Below are positions 36,055-46,160 of a DNA stretch of 64,000 nucleotides, one piece after another. This DNA comes from Thalassotalea sediminis (GTDB lineage Bacteria > Pseudomonadota > Gammaproteobacteria > Enterobacterales > Alteromonadaceae): the NCBI RefSeq assembly GCF_030295915.1, contig NZ_AP027361.1, positions 1,116,001 to 1,180,000 on the forward strand, written 5' to 3'. The stretch's first letter is position 1. Every line of letters begins with the position of its first letter. A program made the position numbers and the translations under genes. The notes under the pieces are model-generated. The model was not told the DNA's origin. It did no database searches and worked only from the letters and a program-made list of their open reading frames with translations.

Positions 36055-36438
36055 ATGGCTTACAGTGAAAAAGTAATTGATCATTATGAGAACCCTCGTA
36101 ATGTAGGTTCATTTGACAAAGAAGATCCGCAAGTGGCAACTGGAATGGTTGGTGCTCCAGCATGTGGTGACGTGATGAAGCTTCAATTAAAAATTACCGA
36201 AGAAGGTATTATTGAAGATGCTAAATTTAAAACCTATGGTTGTGGTTCTGCAATTGCGTCTAGTTCTCTTGTAACCGAATGGGTTAAAGGTAAGAGTATT
36301 GATGAAGCGTCAGGTATTAAGAATACTGACATCGCTGAAGAACTCGCATTGCCGCCAGTGAAAATTCACTGCTCTATTTTAGCGGAAGATGCGATCAAAG
36401 CCGCGATTGAAGATTACCGCACCAAACACGGTGAATAA
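36055..36438 (+). CDS. iscU: Fe-S scaffold protein IscU
   Basis: A 127-residue scaffold on which clusters are built. The three cluster cysteines lie in GAPACGDVMKLQ, KTYGCGSAIAS and VKIHCSILAEDAI, and the HscA recognition motif LPPVK is intact. CAGGAGAG precedes the ATG. Confidence 0.97.
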   Translation: MAYSEKVIDHYENPRNVGSFDKEDPQVATGMVGAPACGDVMKLQLKITEEGIIEDAKFKTYGCGSAIASSSLVTEWVKGKSIDEASGIKNTDIAEELALPPVKIHCSILAEDAIKAAIEDYRTKHGE

Positions 36439-36450
36439 GGTAGGCATTGA

Positions 36451-36774
36451 ATGACAGTTTCAATGACACCGGCAGCAGCCGAACGAGTCAAGTCGTTTAT
36501 CACTAATCGTGGTAAAGGGCTTGGTCTTCGATTAGGCGTAAAAACAACGGGTTGTTCTGGTTTAGCTTATGTACTTGAATTTGTAGATGAGTTAAATGAA
36601 GACGACAAGATGTTTGAAATTGATGACGTTAATATCATTATTGACGGTAAAAGCCTTGTATACCTCGATGGCATCGAATTAGACTTTGTCAAAGAAGGAT
36701 TAAATGAAGGCTTTAAATTCACAAACCCAAATGCAAAGGGTGAGTGTGGTTGTGGTGAAAGCTTTAACGTTTAA
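36451..36774 (+). CDS. iscA: Fe-S assembly protein IscA
   Basis: A 107-residue A-type carrier. The three conserved cysteines are in [10 protein letters not shown] and ECGCGESF. It delivers iron or clusters to target proteins. It lies 12 bases after iscU. Confidence 0.96.
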   Translation: MTVSMTPAAAERVKSFITNRGKGLGLRLGVKTTGCSGLAYVLEFVDELNEDDKMFEIDDVNIIIDGKSLVYLDGIELDFVKEGLNEGFKFTNPNAKGECGCGESFNV

Positions 36775-36835
36775 ACGTTAGCTTTTGCCAAGCTTACTTG
36801 CTAATACGCTCATTAATCTAAACGAAGTGACAACC

Positions 36836-37363
36836 GTGAACTATTTTGAAATATTCGGATTAGAAGAAAGTTTTTCCGTAGATCTGGATACCTTAACTGA
36901 ACGTTACCAAGCTATTCAAAAAACTGTACACCCAGATCGCTTTGCGCACGCTGGCGGTCAAGATAAGTTGTTAGCCGCAAAAAAATCTACGCTCATTAAT
37001 GATGCATACCAAACTCTAAAAACACCGCTAAAACGTGCGGAATATATGCTTGAATTGCGCAATGTTAGTATGCCAAGTGAACAAGCGTCTTTTAGTGATA
37101 ACATGTTTTTAATGAGGCAGATGGAGTTGCGCGAAATGCTTGATGACGTAAAATCTGCTGATGATGTTGATAGTGCAATATTTGAAGCATCTAAAGTACT
37201 GGAAGTAGAATTTGAACAGCACTTAAAAGCAATGCAAGCCGCAATTTTAGAAAATACACAAGAGTCAAATGAGCAAGCGAGTGAGTTATTGCGTAAACTG
37301 AAATTTTATCAAAAATTACATGTAGAGTTGGATCGTTTAGAAGATCTTTTGTTTGACGATTAA
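36836..37363 (+). CDS. hscB: Co-chaperone HscB
   Basis: A 175-residue J-protein partner of HscA. The GTG start at 36836 gives the family N-terminus NYFEIFGL. The J-domain HPD is in [11 protein letters not shown], and the C-terminal helices ([12 protein letters not shown], then [21 protein letters not shown]) bind IscU. The longer frame starting with TTG lacks support. Confidence 0.95.
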   Translation: MNYFEIFGLEESFSVDLDTLTERYQAIQKTVHPDRFAHAGGQDKLLAAKKSTLINDAYQTLKTPLKRAEYMLELRNVSMPSEQASFSDNMFLMRQMELREMLDDVKSADDVDSAIFEASKVLEVEFEQHLKAMQAAILENTQESNEQASELLRKLKFYQKLHVELDRLEDLLFDD

Positions 37364-37401
37364 CCTACCGAACTAAACCGACAGAGTTAAAGAGACCAAC
37401 A

Positions 37402-39264
37402 ATGGCGTTATTACAGATTGCAGAACCTGGTCAAAGTACTGTGCCTCATGAACATAAATTAGCTGTAGGTATCGATTTAGGTACTACAAATTCGCTAATC
37501 GCGACGGTAAAAAGCGGTTTAGCCGAAACGATAACAAACGAAAATCAACAAGATATATTACCCTCGATTGTTAGTTATCAAGAGAACGAAACATTAGTAG
37601 GGCATGATGCCAAAGCGTTCTCGGTATCGGATCCTGAAAATACTATAGTATCAGCGAAACGATTAATTGGTCGTTCTTTACAAGATATTCAAGCGAAGTA
37701 TCCATCATTACCTTATGCATTTTGCGGTGATGATTCTCATCCTAGTATTCAAACGCGAAGTGGTACAATAAATCCTGTTCAAGTGTCAGCAGAATTACTT
37801 AAACACTTAGGTCAAAGAGCTGAAAAAGCACTAGGTGGCGAGTTAACGGGCGTTGTTATAACTGTACCTGCTTACTTTGACGATGCACAACGCCAAAGTA
37901 CTAAAGATGCGGCGAAATTGGCGGGTTTAAATGTATTAAGATTACTAAACGAACCAACAGCAGCTGCAGTGGCATATGGTTTAGATAGTGGCAAAGAAGG
38001 CGTTATTGCTGTATACGATTTAGGTGGTGGTACCTTCGATATTTCTATCTTACGCTTAAATAAAGGTGTTTTTGAAGTATTGGCAACAGGTGGTGACTCT
38101 GCGCTAGGAGGGGATGACTTTGATCTTGTACTTGTAGATCATATGGTTGAACGTGCTGGTTTATCTCGTCCACTATCAACATCGATGGAACGTCAGCTAC
38201 TGGAGCAAGCCACGAAGGCGAAAGAAGCATTATCGTCACAAGATACCTATGACTTTACCTTAACACTTGAAAATAATGAATTATGGCAGGGTGAAATCAC
38301 TAAAGTAGCTTTTGAACAGTTGATTCAGTCGTTAGTAACGAAAACAATGCGTGCATGTCGCAGAGCATTGAAAGATGCCGGCATTAGTGCTCAAGATGTT
38401 AAAGAAGTGGTCATGGTTGGTGGTTCGACCCGTGTTCCATTGGTACGCGCTGAAGCAGAAAGTTTTTTCAAACAAACACCACTAACATCTATTGACCCAG
38501 ACAAAGTTGTCGCTATAGGCGCCGCAATTCAAGCGGATATATTAGCAGGTAATAAACCTGACAGTGATATGTTATTACTTGACGTTATTCCATTATCATT
38601 AGGCCTTGAAACTATGGGGGGGCTTGTTGAAAAAGTGATCACACGTAACACAACGATTCCTGTCGCCAAGGCACAAGAGTTTACAACGTTTAAAGATGGT
38701 CAAACAGCGATGGCCATTCACGTATTGCAGGGTGAACGAGAACTTGTTGATGATTGTCGATCACTTGCACGATTTGAATTACATGACATTCCACCTATGG
38801 CTGCCGGAGCAGCTCATATTCGTGTTACATTTAAAGTAGACGCAGATGGTTTACTTGCCGTGAATGCAATGGAAAAATCAACAGGCGTTGAAGCAAACAT
38901 TGAAGTTAAGCCTTCATTTGGTCTAGCGGACGATGAAATTGCGGAAATGCTGAAGGCATCAGTAGCAAATGCAGAAGTAGATATGCAAGCTCGTATGCTT
39001 AAAGAGCAACAAGTGGAAGCCGCTCGTGTTATAGAATCAGTCAACGCAGCATTAGCTGCAGATAGTGCATTACTCTCTGAACAAGAAGTTTCTACGATAG
39101 AAAATGCACTTGCAGATCTTGCTAAGGCTAGCCAAGGGCAGGATACTGACGCAATAGAAAAATTGATTGAGAAAGTAAATATAAAAACAGCGACATTCGC
39201 AGAACGCAGAATGGATGCTTCGATTAATAAAGCATTGTCAGGCCATACGGTTGACGACTTATAG
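37402..39264 (+). CDS. hscA: Hsp70-type Fe-S chaperone HscA
   Basis: A 620-residue Hsp70 specialised for Fe-S cluster transfer. The ATPase domain includes [34 protein letters not shown] and [10 protein letters not shown]. The substrate domain includes [14 protein letters not shown], and residues after about 510 form the lid. With HscB it acts on the LPPVK motif of IscU to release clusters. Confidence 0.96.
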   Translation: MALLQIAEPGQSTVPHEHKLAVGIDLGTTNSLIATVKSGLAETITNENQQDILPSIVSYQENETLVGHDAKAFSVSDPENTIVSAKRLIGRSLQDIQAKYPSLPYAFCGDDSHPSIQTRSGTINPVQVSAELLKHLGQRAEKALGGELTGVVITVPAYFDDAQRQSTKDAAKLAGLNVLRLLNEPTAAAVAYGLDSGKEGVIAVYDLGGGTFDISILRLNKGVFEVLATGGDSALGGDDFDLVLVDHMVERAGLSRPLSTSMERQLLEQATKAKEALSSQDTYDFTLTLENNELWQGEITKVAFEQLIQSLVTKTMRACRRALKDAGISAQDVKEVVMVGGSTRVPLVRAEAESFFKQTPLTSIDPDKVVAIGAAIQADILAGNKPDSDMLLLDVIPLSLGLETMGGLVEKVITRNTTIPVAKAQEFTTFKDGQTAMAIHVLQGERELVDDCRSLARFELHDIPPMAAGAAHIRVTFKVDADGLLAVNAMEKSTGVEANIEVKPSFGLADDEIAEMLKASVANAEVDMQARMLKEQQVEAARVIESVNAALAADSALLSEQEVSTIENALADLAKASQGQDTDAIEKLIEKVNIKTATFAERRMDASINKALSGHTVDDL

Positions 39265-39282
39265 TAGAGTAAAGAGACAATC

Positions 39283-39621
39283 ATGCCAAAAATTATCGTA
39301 TTACCGAATGAAGAATTATGCCCTGATGGTGCCGTATTAGAAGCGGAAAAGGGTGAAAGTGTACTAAATGTTGCGTTGAAAAATGACATAGATATTGAAC
39401 ATGCTTGTGAAAAAGTATGTGCATGCACAACATGTCACGTCATTATCCGTGAAGGCTTTGACTCGTTAGAAGAAAGTGACGAACTTGAAGACGACATGTT
39501 AGATAAAGCGTGGGGTCTAGAACCTGAATCTCGCCTTGGCTGTCAGGCTATTGTTGCAGATGAAGATTTAGTTGTTGAGATCCCAAGATACACCGTCAAT
39601 ATGGTATCTGAGAATCACTAA
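39283..39621 (+). CDS. fdx: [2Fe-2S] ferredoxin Fdx
   Basis: A 112-residue adrenodoxin-type ferredoxin. The four ligands are in CEKVCACTTC and SRLGCQAIV. It supplies electrons for cluster assembly. Last gene of the isc operon in this window; no iscX-like frame follows. Confidence 0.96.
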   Translation: MPKIIVLPNEELCPDGAVLEAEKGESVLNVALKNDIDIEHACEKVCACTTCHVIIREGFDSLEESDELEDDMLDKAWGLEPESRLGCQAIVADEDLVVEIPRYTVNMVSENH

Positions 39622-39640
39622 GGCTTCTAAGTATTTAGCT

Positions 39641-39696
39641 TTGACAATAAAAAAAGGGTAATAACAGTGATGTTATTACCCTTTTTTTATTGTCAA
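39641..39696. terminator. Very long perfect hairpin terminator after fdx
   Basis: Arms 39641-39666 and 39671-39696 are perfect inverted copies of 26 bases with a 4-base loop (GTGA). The core is AAAGGGTAATAACA with seven A before and seven T after, so it can act on both strands. It closes the isc operon and insulates the riboswitch transcript downstream. Confidence 0.85.
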
Positions 39697-39895
39697 TGTT
39701 AACCCCCATAGTGAGGTGGTGCTCGTTCAGTAGGGGGCTTTGCCCGTAAAACGTATTTTTAACGGTATCAATTAAGTTGTTTCCCTGTTTTATCGACAAG
39801 ACGTTTTAGTTCATTAACTGTTGAACTAACGGCAGCTATCACGTAGTATCAGCGCTGATTTAGGTGTCTTAGATAATCATAAGTTCATATATAGT

Positions 39896-40068
39896 GAACG
39901 GTGTTTATTGACGATGAAACGTGAAACTGGTGAAAAACCAGTACTGCCCCCGCAACGGTAACTGTGAGCAGCAACAAAACCACTGTATTTAGAAACGAGT
40001 CATTACGTTTGGTTCGAAATATGGGAAGGTGTTGCAGACGCGATGATCAGGAGTCCGGAGACCGGCCT
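39896..40068 (+). promoter_or_regulatory. Cobalamin (B12) riboswitch
   Basis: A 5' leader with the AdoCbl riboswitch signatures: GAAACTGGTGAAAAACCAGT, then ACTGCCCCCGCAACGGTAA, and at the 3' side AGGAGTCCGGAGACCGGCC (the B12 box region). It lies 198 bases before the first gene of the cobalamin cluster, so B12 should repress that operon. A terminator or ribosome-binding-site blocker after the aptamer was not clearly identified. Confidence 0.92.
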
Positions 40069-40265
40069 AAACGATTACTCGACAACTGCGGTGGGCGGTA
40101 TTCAGAGCTGTAAATGGTTGTAATTAATCCAAGGTGCATACGAATGTTACCTATGGATGCATTGATACGATTACTGTCTGTAATGTTAAAATGACCTGAC
40201 TCTTCGACCGTTCTCAACTTTGATTTCAAACACCGTGAAATTTAATTTTCAATAACGGGAATGTT

Positions 40266-40871
40266 ATGAAATCAGTCAAGATTACACATGCATATGGTAT
40301 TTTAAGTGCCATATTTATTATCCTTACGTTACTTTTACTCGCTACGCGTGGGCAACATTTTTCAAGTTTGCATAATCTGCCAAGTGCCTCGATAGCGGTG
40401 TTTTTTTTAGCGGGAATGTATTTACGCAGCATAAAGGCCTTTTGGTTTTATTATCTGTTAACGGTTGCCATAGATCTTGGTGCTTCGTATATGCGTGGAC
40501 AATTTGGTGACTGTATCACTACATCTTACCCTGCTTTAGTGCTAAGTTATGGCGTAATGTTTAGCATAGGGAGATATGTAAAACCTATGTGGTATGAAAC
40601 ATCACACCTAAAGAACTTTGCTAAAGTTGCATTAGGTTTATTTGTTGCTAGCTCGATTGCATTCTTCATTTCAAATGGTAGCTATTACGTATTTTCAGGC
40701 AATTTTTCAAACTTATCGTGGGCAGAATATACCTCGCGTGTAGATAAATATTACTTACGATCAATATCAAACCCTATTTTTTACGTATTTGTTGCCTTTG
40801 TTTTGGACTTTACCATGAACCATTTTTTTACCAATAAACTCATTGCAAAATTAAGGAATGGTAAGGTTTAA
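40266..40871 (+). CDS. B12-riboswitch-controlled membrane protein, function unknown
   Basis: A 201-residue protein with about five or six transmembrane segments (ILSAIFIILTLLLLA, ASIAVFFLAGMYLRS, FWFYYLLTVAIDLG, LVLSYGVMFSIGRYV, ALGLFVASSIAFFIS and FYVFVAFVLDFTMNHF). No signal peptide or known motif. It is first in an operon behind a cobalamin riboswitch and 2 bases before cbiA. That placement suggests uptake of cobalt, corrinoid or the lower ligand. Small S-component-like size fits an ECF-type substrate binder, but this is unproven. Confidence 0.8.
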   Translation: MKSVKITHAYGILSAIFIILTLLLLATRGQHFSSLHNLPSASIAVFFLAGMYLRSIKAFWFYYLLTVAIDLGASYMRGQFGDCITTSYPALVLSYGVMFSIGRYVKPMWYETSHLKNFAKVALGLFVASSIAFFISNGSYYVFSGNFSNLSWAEYTSRVDKYYLRSISNPIFYVFVAFVLDFTMNHFFTNKLIAKLRNGKV

Positions 40872-40873
40872 AA

Positions 40874-42289
40874 ATGAAGCGGACAACAGATAAAAGTGAA
40901 CATGTTTTCCAATCAAAGCCTTGTCGTACAAACAGCGATAGCGCAACATGTCCTGCATTAGTGATAGCTGCGCCGCATTCAGGATCAGGTAAAACAACGG
41001 TTACGGCAGCATTAGCACGTTATCACCGTAATCAAGGGCGTAAAGTAACAGTATTTAAAGTTGGTCCAGACTTTATCGACCCGATGATATTACGACAGGC
41101 AAGTGGTGAGTTGGTTTATCAATTGGATTTATGGCTAGTGGGTGAACAAGGCTGTCAAGAGTTGCTTTATCGAGCCGCTTTACAGTCAGACCTCATTTTA
41201 ATTGAAGGTGTCATGGGGCTATTTGACGGCACACCAAGTAGTGCTGATTTAGCTACATATTTTGCTATTCCTGTGCTCGGGGTGATTGATGCTAAAGCAA
41301 TGGCTCAAACGTTTGGGGCGGTTACTCATGGCTTAGCTAATTTTCGACCTGACTTACCATTTTCGGGCGTGTTAGCAAATCGAGTTAACAGCGAGCGGCA
41401 TGAAGAGCTATTGGCAATGAGCTTACCAGATAATTATTGTTTTTATGGTCGTATACCTACCGATGCCAACATCTCGCTACCTGAACGTCATTTAGGGTTA
41501 GTACAAGCTCAAGAACTCGATAATATTGACAAACAACTCGATATTGCAGCGAGTCATATTGAACATACAGCATTAACGGAGTTACCGAAAGCAGTTACAT
41601 TTTATGATGTAGAAAATAACAGTCAGTATGCGCTAATTGAAGGTACATTGATTGGCACAACGATCATTATTATAAAAGATAGTGCTTTTAGTTTTATCTA
41701 TGCTGCAAATATTGCTTTCTTACAGCAAACAGGTGCAAATATTGTGTATTGTTCCGCACTTAACGATAGGCAGTTACCTAACGGTGATATTTTGTACATC
41801 CCGGGAGGTTACCCTGAACTGTACGCTGAGCAATTGAGTAATAATACCACCTTTTTACATGATATTACTGCGTTCGTAGAAAGCGGTAAGGCTATTATCG
41901 CAGAGTGTGGTGGTATGTTATATCTATTAGACCAGTTAACTGATCTTGATGGCCAATGTTATCCAATGGCCGGCCTTGTGCCTGGTAAGGCGGTGATGCA
42001 GGAAAAACTCGCCGCTATAGGATCACAATCGGTTGAACTACCTATGTGCACTGAGTCGTCAAAATCAACACAGGTAATACGTGGACATAGCTTTCATTAT
42101 TCTCGTGCTAATATTGAGATTGCGCCCTTTTCTCAAAGCAAACATCACCCCAGTGAAAGGGCAGGGGAATATGTTTATCGATACAAAAATATTCTCGCAT
42201 CGTACATGCACTGGTATTTTCCAAGTAACCCTCAATTAACGCTACAGTTATTTAAAAACGGCGTTGACACAAATAACACGTACAGTTGA
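40874..42289 (+). CDS. cbiA: Cobyrinic acid a,c-diamide synthase
   Basis: A 471-residue ATP- and glutamine-dependent amidase (CobB/CbiA). The P-loop is in APHSGSGKTTV; the next motifs are KVGPDFIDP and LIEGVMGLFDG; the class I glutaminase Cys is in IAECGGMLYL, and a C-terminal HSFHYS supplies the His. It converts carboxyl groups a and c of the corrin to amides. It requires corrin ring intermediates, which would have to be imported or made elsewhere in the genome. Confidence 0.93.
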   Translation: MKRTTDKSEHVFQSKPCRTNSDSATCPALVIAAPHSGSGKTTVTAALARYHRNQGRKVTVFKVGPDFIDPMILRQASGELVYQLDLWLVGEQGCQELLYRAALQSDLILIEGVMGLFDGTPSSADLATYFAIPVLGVIDAKAMAQTFGAVTHGLANFRPDLPFSGVLANRVNSERHEELLAMSLPDNYCFYGRIPTDANISLPERHLGLVQAQELDNIDKQLDIAASHIEHTALTELPKAVTFYDVENNSQYALIEGTLIGTTIIIIKDSAFSFIYAANIAFLQQTGANIVYCSALNDRQLPNGDILYIPGGYPELYAEQLSNNTTFLHDITAFVESGKAIIAECGGMLYLLDQLTDLDGQCYPMAGLVPGKAVMQEKLAAIGSQSVELPMCTESSKSTQVIRGHSFHYSRANIEIAPFSQSKHHPSERAGEYVYRYKNILASYMHWYFPSNPQLTLQLFKNGVDTNNTYS

Positions 42290-42332
42290 GCATATTCAGC
42301 GTTATGTTTATACCTACGAAAGGAAACGTTAA

Positions 42333-42914
42333 TTGCAAACAGTCTTATTTTTAGCTCGTCACGGCGAAACATATTGGAATAAAGAGAGGCGATTTCAGGG
42401 GCACTTAGATAGCGGGTTAACGGAACTTGGTAAGTCTCAATCGCAGCAAATTTTAGCACATGTGATCGATCAAAAGATTGATGTTATTGTGTCTTCACCG
42501 TTAGAAAGAGCAAAAGCTACGGCACGTATCTGCCAAACAATGTTAAAAGTTGACGATGTCGTTGAACCGCGTTTGATGGAACGAAACCTTGGTGACTGGC
42601 AAGGAAAAAAACTACAAGAAATTGCATGTTACCCTGAATATCACGAAGCCTTAAAGCAAGTAACCGATTTTACTCCTCGTAATGGAGAAAGTGCTAATGC
42701 TTGCAGCGCAAGAATATATCACGCGTTAAAAGATATTAGTCAACGATATTTAGGTCGTAAGATTTTGGTTATTTTTCATGGTGAGGCATTAAGGTGCCTA
42801 TTGGCAATGTTAGGTGAAAAGTCAGAGGTGAATGCTTACGAACTTTATCAAAACGGCTGTGTTATAACATTGAACTATCAACCTACTGCGCCGTTTTTTC
42901 AACAAGTAAATTAA
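42333..42914 (+). CDS. cobC: Histidine phosphatase, CobC-like alpha-ribazole phosphatase
   Basis: A 193-residue histidine phosphatase with the RHGETYWN catalytic motif and GEALR near the C-terminus. In a cobalamin cluster such a protein usually removes phosphate from alpha-ribazole-5'-phosphate (or the cobalamin phosphate). It starts with TTG after GAAAGGAAACG; no nearby in-frame ATG is available. It lies 6 bases before cbiB. Confidence 0.85.
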   Translation: MQTVLFLARHGETYWNKERRFQGHLDSGLTELGKSQSQQILAHVIDQKIDVIVSSPLERAKATARICQTMLKVDDVVEPRLMERNLGDWQGKKLQEIACYPEYHEALKQVTDFTPRNGESANACSARIYHALKDISQRYLGRKILVIFHGEALRCLLAMLGEKSEVNAYELYQNGCVITLNYQPTAPFFQQVN

Positions 42915-42919
42915 CTGGC

Positions 42920-43921
42920 ATGTTTGATTTATTTGAGTTTAATCTTTCAATGCTTTCAGCGTTTGCTGTAACCTTAACCTTAGTACTTGCTTTATTTTTA
43001 GATGCGCAATTAGGCGAAGCCAAAAAATATCATTATCTTGTATTTTTTGGTCGTTTAAGTGCAGCGTTAGAAGAAAAACTTAACCCTAATTTTAGCACTT
43101 ACCCGTCTAATGATCGGATATTGAAGCGCAGTAAATTTAGTCAGTTTATTGGTTTAATCGCTTGGTTGTTATTAGTGTTGCCAGTACCCATGATTTATTA
43201 TTTTTATTTTAGTAATTTTAGTGTCGTTATTCAGATAATTGTTGATGCAATTATGCTTTATTTAGCATTAGGGCTCAGAAGTTTGAAAGAACACGGTATG
43301 CAAGTTTATCAGCCCCTGTTACAGAATAACTTGGAAGCTGCGCGGCATTATACGGGGTACTTAGTAAGTCGAGAAACAAGTACACTTACACCAAAAGCAC
43401 TATCAAGGGCAACGGTAGAGTCAATATTAGAAAATGGTCATGACAGTGTTATTGCATCACTAACGTATTACCTTATTGGTGGCATCCCTTTGGTGATTGT
43501 TCATCGATTAGCAAATACCTTAGATGCGATGTGGGGATATAAGAGCGCTCGATATGTGTCTTTTGGTTATGCGAGTGCACGATTAGACGATCTGCTCGGT
43601 TTTTTTTCCGGAAAAGTTTGTACTGTATTATATGCGATACAAGGACAAGTGCTACTGGCACTTAAAAATGCTTTTCAACAAGGTGGACAGTATAAAAGTC
43701 ACAATGGCGGCTGGGTGATGGCAGCAGGCGCAACCGTAATGCATCGTACGATAGGTGGTTGCGCGCAATATCATGGTCAAACGTTACAGGGAACCTTAAT
43801 GGGATGCGGTCAAGCGGTTGATATAGAAGATATTCCTAAAAGTATAAAGCTTGTTCAACGAGCGAGTTCTCTCTTTGTTTTTTTCGTTGTGAGTTATCAA
43901 TTATGGGTTTACATTTTTTAG
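42920..43921 (+). CDS. cbiB: Adenosylcobinamide-phosphate synthase
   Basis: A 333-residue membrane enzyme (CbiB/CobD) that attaches aminopropanol (phosphate) to adenosylcobyric acid. It has several transmembrane segments and the family motifs ENGHDSVIASLTYYLIGGIPLVIVHRLANTLDAMWGY and FGYASARLDDL. The sequence keeps the acidic ENGxDS centre. It works with the threonine-phosphate decarboxylase encoded next. Confidence 0.93.
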   Translation: MFDLFEFNLSMLSAFAVTLTLVLALFLDAQLGEAKKYHYLVFFGRLSAALEEKLNPNFSTYPSNDRILKRSKFSQFIGLIAWLLLVLPVPMIYYFYFSNFSVVIQIIVDAIMLYLALGLRSLKEHGMQVYQPLLQNNLEAARHYTGYLVSRETSTLTPKALSRATVESILENGHDSVIASLTYYLIGGIPLVIVHRLANTLDAMWGYKSARYVSFGYASARLDDLLGFFSGKVCTVLYAIQGQVLLALKNAFQQGGQYKSHNGGWVMAAGATVMHRTIGGCAQYHGQTLQGTLMGCGQAVDIEDIPKSIKLVQRASSLFVFFVVSYQLWVYIF

Positions 43922-43940
43922 CCGTTTATCTGGAGAAAAT

Positions 43941-44960
43941 ATGGCTTTAACGCATGGTGGGCAACTACGAAAAGTTTCTGAACAGTACCATATTCCTGTC
44001 GATGAGTGGCTAGATCTTTCTACTGGTATTGCACCTTTCAGCTACCCTGTTCCAGCTATTCCCCAGATAATTTGGCAACAATTACCACAGTATTCACCTG
44101 AACTATTAACGGCAGCTAAACAATACTATCATTGCGATAACGTACTCGTTAGTAATGGTAGTCAAGCGATTATCAGTATACTTCCAACGCTATGGCAAAA
44201 GCAGAATCGAAAATCAACACAGGTTTACTTACCTTTTAAGGGTTATAAAGAGCATGCTCAAGCATGGGGGAACGCGGGTTTTGAAGTGCATTGGTATTAT
44301 GATGAGTTACCCGCACTAGAGCAATTAACATCGAATTGTGTGTTGGTGGTGATCAATCCAAACAACCCCACTGGAAAATTATTCAGCCGTGGTACGTTAA
44401 CAATTTATCAGCGAGCAGTTACTGAGCGACAAGGTTTGTTCATTATTGATGAAGCATTTATGGATGTGATAACGCCAAACCAGTCAATGTCTGGATACAT
44501 TAATGGTAACAATACATTGGTACTTAAATCATTTGGAAAATTTTTTGGTTTAGCTGGACTGCGTATCGGCTTTATCATTGCTAATCAACAATGGTTAACG
44601 TTGCTAGCGGAACATCTTGGCCCTTGGCAAGTAAATGGCCCTGCGCAGTTTATAGCTGTAAAAGCAATGCAAGATGCGAAGTGGCAAGCACAACAAAAAG
44701 AAAAGCTTTCGCAACAACGTTTAGCATTAAAAAAGCTACTACTTAACTATTTTGGTGATGATATTAATGGCACTGATTTATTTTTAACGGTGAATCTAAA
44801 CAATCAAAGTCAAGCGATGTATATGTATGATAGTTTATGTCAACAAGGGGTTTATGTAAGGTTGACGGATGATCAACATTCGTTGCGTTTTGGTATACCT
44901 AAACCAGAAGATATGGAACGATTGTCGAACTCACTTGGCCAGATTAGATTATTTCCTTAA
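43941..44960 (+). CDS. cobD: Threonine-phosphate decarboxylase CobD-like aminotransferase
   Basis: A 339-residue PLP class I/II aminotransferase fold protein. MALTHGGQLRKVSEQ and LDLSTGIAPFSYP match the CobD N-terminus; the PLP Lys is in VLKSFGKFFGLAGLRIGF, with VVINPNNPTGKL. It makes (R)-1-amino-2-propanol phosphate for the nucleotide loop of B12. TGGAGAA lies 4 bases before the ATG. Confidence 0.92.
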   Translation: MALTHGGQLRKVSEQYHIPVDEWLDLSTGIAPFSYPVPAIPQIIWQQLPQYSPELLTAAKQYYHCDNVLVSNGSQAIISILPTLWQKQNRKSTQVYLPFKGYKEHAQAWGNAGFEVHWYYDELPALEQLTSNCVLVVINPNNPTGKLFSRGTLTIYQRAVTERQGLFIIDEAFMDVITPNQSMSGYINGNNTLVLKSFGKFFGLAGLRIGFIIANQQWLTLLAEHLGPWQVNGPAQFIAVKAMQDAKWQAQQKEKLSQQRLALKKLLLNYFGDDINGTDLFLTVNLNNQSQAMYMYDSLCQQGVYVRLTDDQHSLRFGIPKPEDMERLSNSLGQIRLFP

Positions 44961-45056
44961 CAGAACAATCGAGAACCATTTTAAATTTCGATGCTCATAT
45001 TTATGCCATTATTAACGTTATTGAATTCTCGTTTCGTTAAACAGTTCCGCACTGGA

Positions 45057-45947
45057 TTAACTTTTATGATGATAAGTACTGAAGATTGTTTTGCCGATCG
45101 TTGCAATGGCTTTATTTTGCTCTTTCAATGTCGCCTCGGTTTGGGTTAAATAGATTGTTATAATCAAAGGGGTTCTGGTTTCTGACCAAACAACTGCAGC
45201 AATAGCCCTAGACCCATATGCTCCTGAACCAGAACGGTCAGCAATAGACCAGTGCTGTGGAAGTACTGAGCGCAATAACGCCCCCGTCACTTTGTTATTA
45301 ATCATCCATTGTTTTAACAGTGCTTTTGATGATGGTGTAAGTACATCACCGAACAATATTTTATGTAATAACATCGCCATCGCTTTCGGCGTTGTAGTGT
45401 CTCTTAACTCTCCTTTATCTACGTTGTTTAACTCAGGCTCAATGCGATCGAGCCTAGAAACATCATCACCGATTGAACGTAAAAACGCTGTTAATGCCGC
45501 AGGCCCGTTAATACCATCCAGTATTATATTCGCTGCGGTATTATCACTCATGGTCATGGTTGCTGAACAGGCTTGTTTAAGAGACATCTTTTCACCAATC
45601 ATGTGTTTGGTAATGGGTGACCAGTAGATGAGTGAATCTTTAGTAATGACTGTTTTGGTATCGAGCGATTGAACGCCGTTATTCACATCTGCTAGTAATT
45701 TGGCACATGCGAGTACTTTAAAGGTACTCATAAAAGGAAAGCGAGTATCACCATTGTAGTGCCAGAGTTTATCTTTATCGATATCATAAACCGCGACACC
45801 GATATTGGCTTTTAATCGCTGTTCTTGCGTTTTTATACTGTCTATTATTTCGTTTGCATGCACTGAAAAAGTACTCGCAAAAATAATGCTTGTTGCCAAT
45901 AAAATAATGGTGAAGAAAGAAGTAAATACATTGGTTAAAACGTTCAT
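45057..45947 (-). CDS. Class A beta-lactamase, CARB/RTG-like
   Basis: A 296-residue class A serine beta-lactamase with a signal peptide (ends near VHA). Active-site motifs are STFK (Ser74 by this numbering), SDN, EPELN (general base), and RSG in place of KTG (ADRSGSGAYGSR). The RSG motif and flanking residues place it with CARB/PSE-type carbenicillinases, enzymes known from Vibrio and other marine bacteria. Start at 45947 is the ATG before the signal peptide; the open frame upstream begins with TTG. No integron or mobile element is adjacent, which argues for a resident gene. Confidence 0.94.
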   Translation of the reverse strand: MNVLTNVFTSFFTIILLATSIIFASTFSVHANEIIDSIKTQEQRLKANIGVAVYDIDKDKLWHYNGDTRFPFMSTFKVLACAKLLADVNNGVQSLDTKTVITKDSLIYWSPITKHMIGEKMSLKQACSATMTMSDNTAANIILDGINGPAALTAFLRSIGDDVSRLDRIEPELNNVDKGELRDTTTPKAMAMLLHKILFGDVLTPSSKALLKQWMINNKVTGALLRSVLPQHWSIADRSGSGAYGSRAIAAVVWSETRTPLIITIYLTQTEATLKEQNKAIATIGKTIFSTYHHKS

Positions 45948-46160
45948 ATCGCGAGTGGTTCCTTGCTTTGGTAAGGCATAAATATGTGTTGAAGTCAGCG
46001 TGTTCAGTATATCGGTAAGTCGTCGTGATGCAATGTTCAAATTATGACGAATTGTGGCAAAAATATGGCGTTACTTAATAAATACTTTAAATGATACTAA
46101 ATTGTTGAATTTAATGAATATTAATAAAGTTCTTTGTCGCTAATAAGTGCATAATAGTTA

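Noticed and set aside
38814..39428. 204-codon open frame antisense to hscA and fdx
   Set aside because: Its translation is Ser/Ala/Phe-rich without family motifs and lies wholly opposite two well-supported Fe-S genes; it is a shadow of codon usage.
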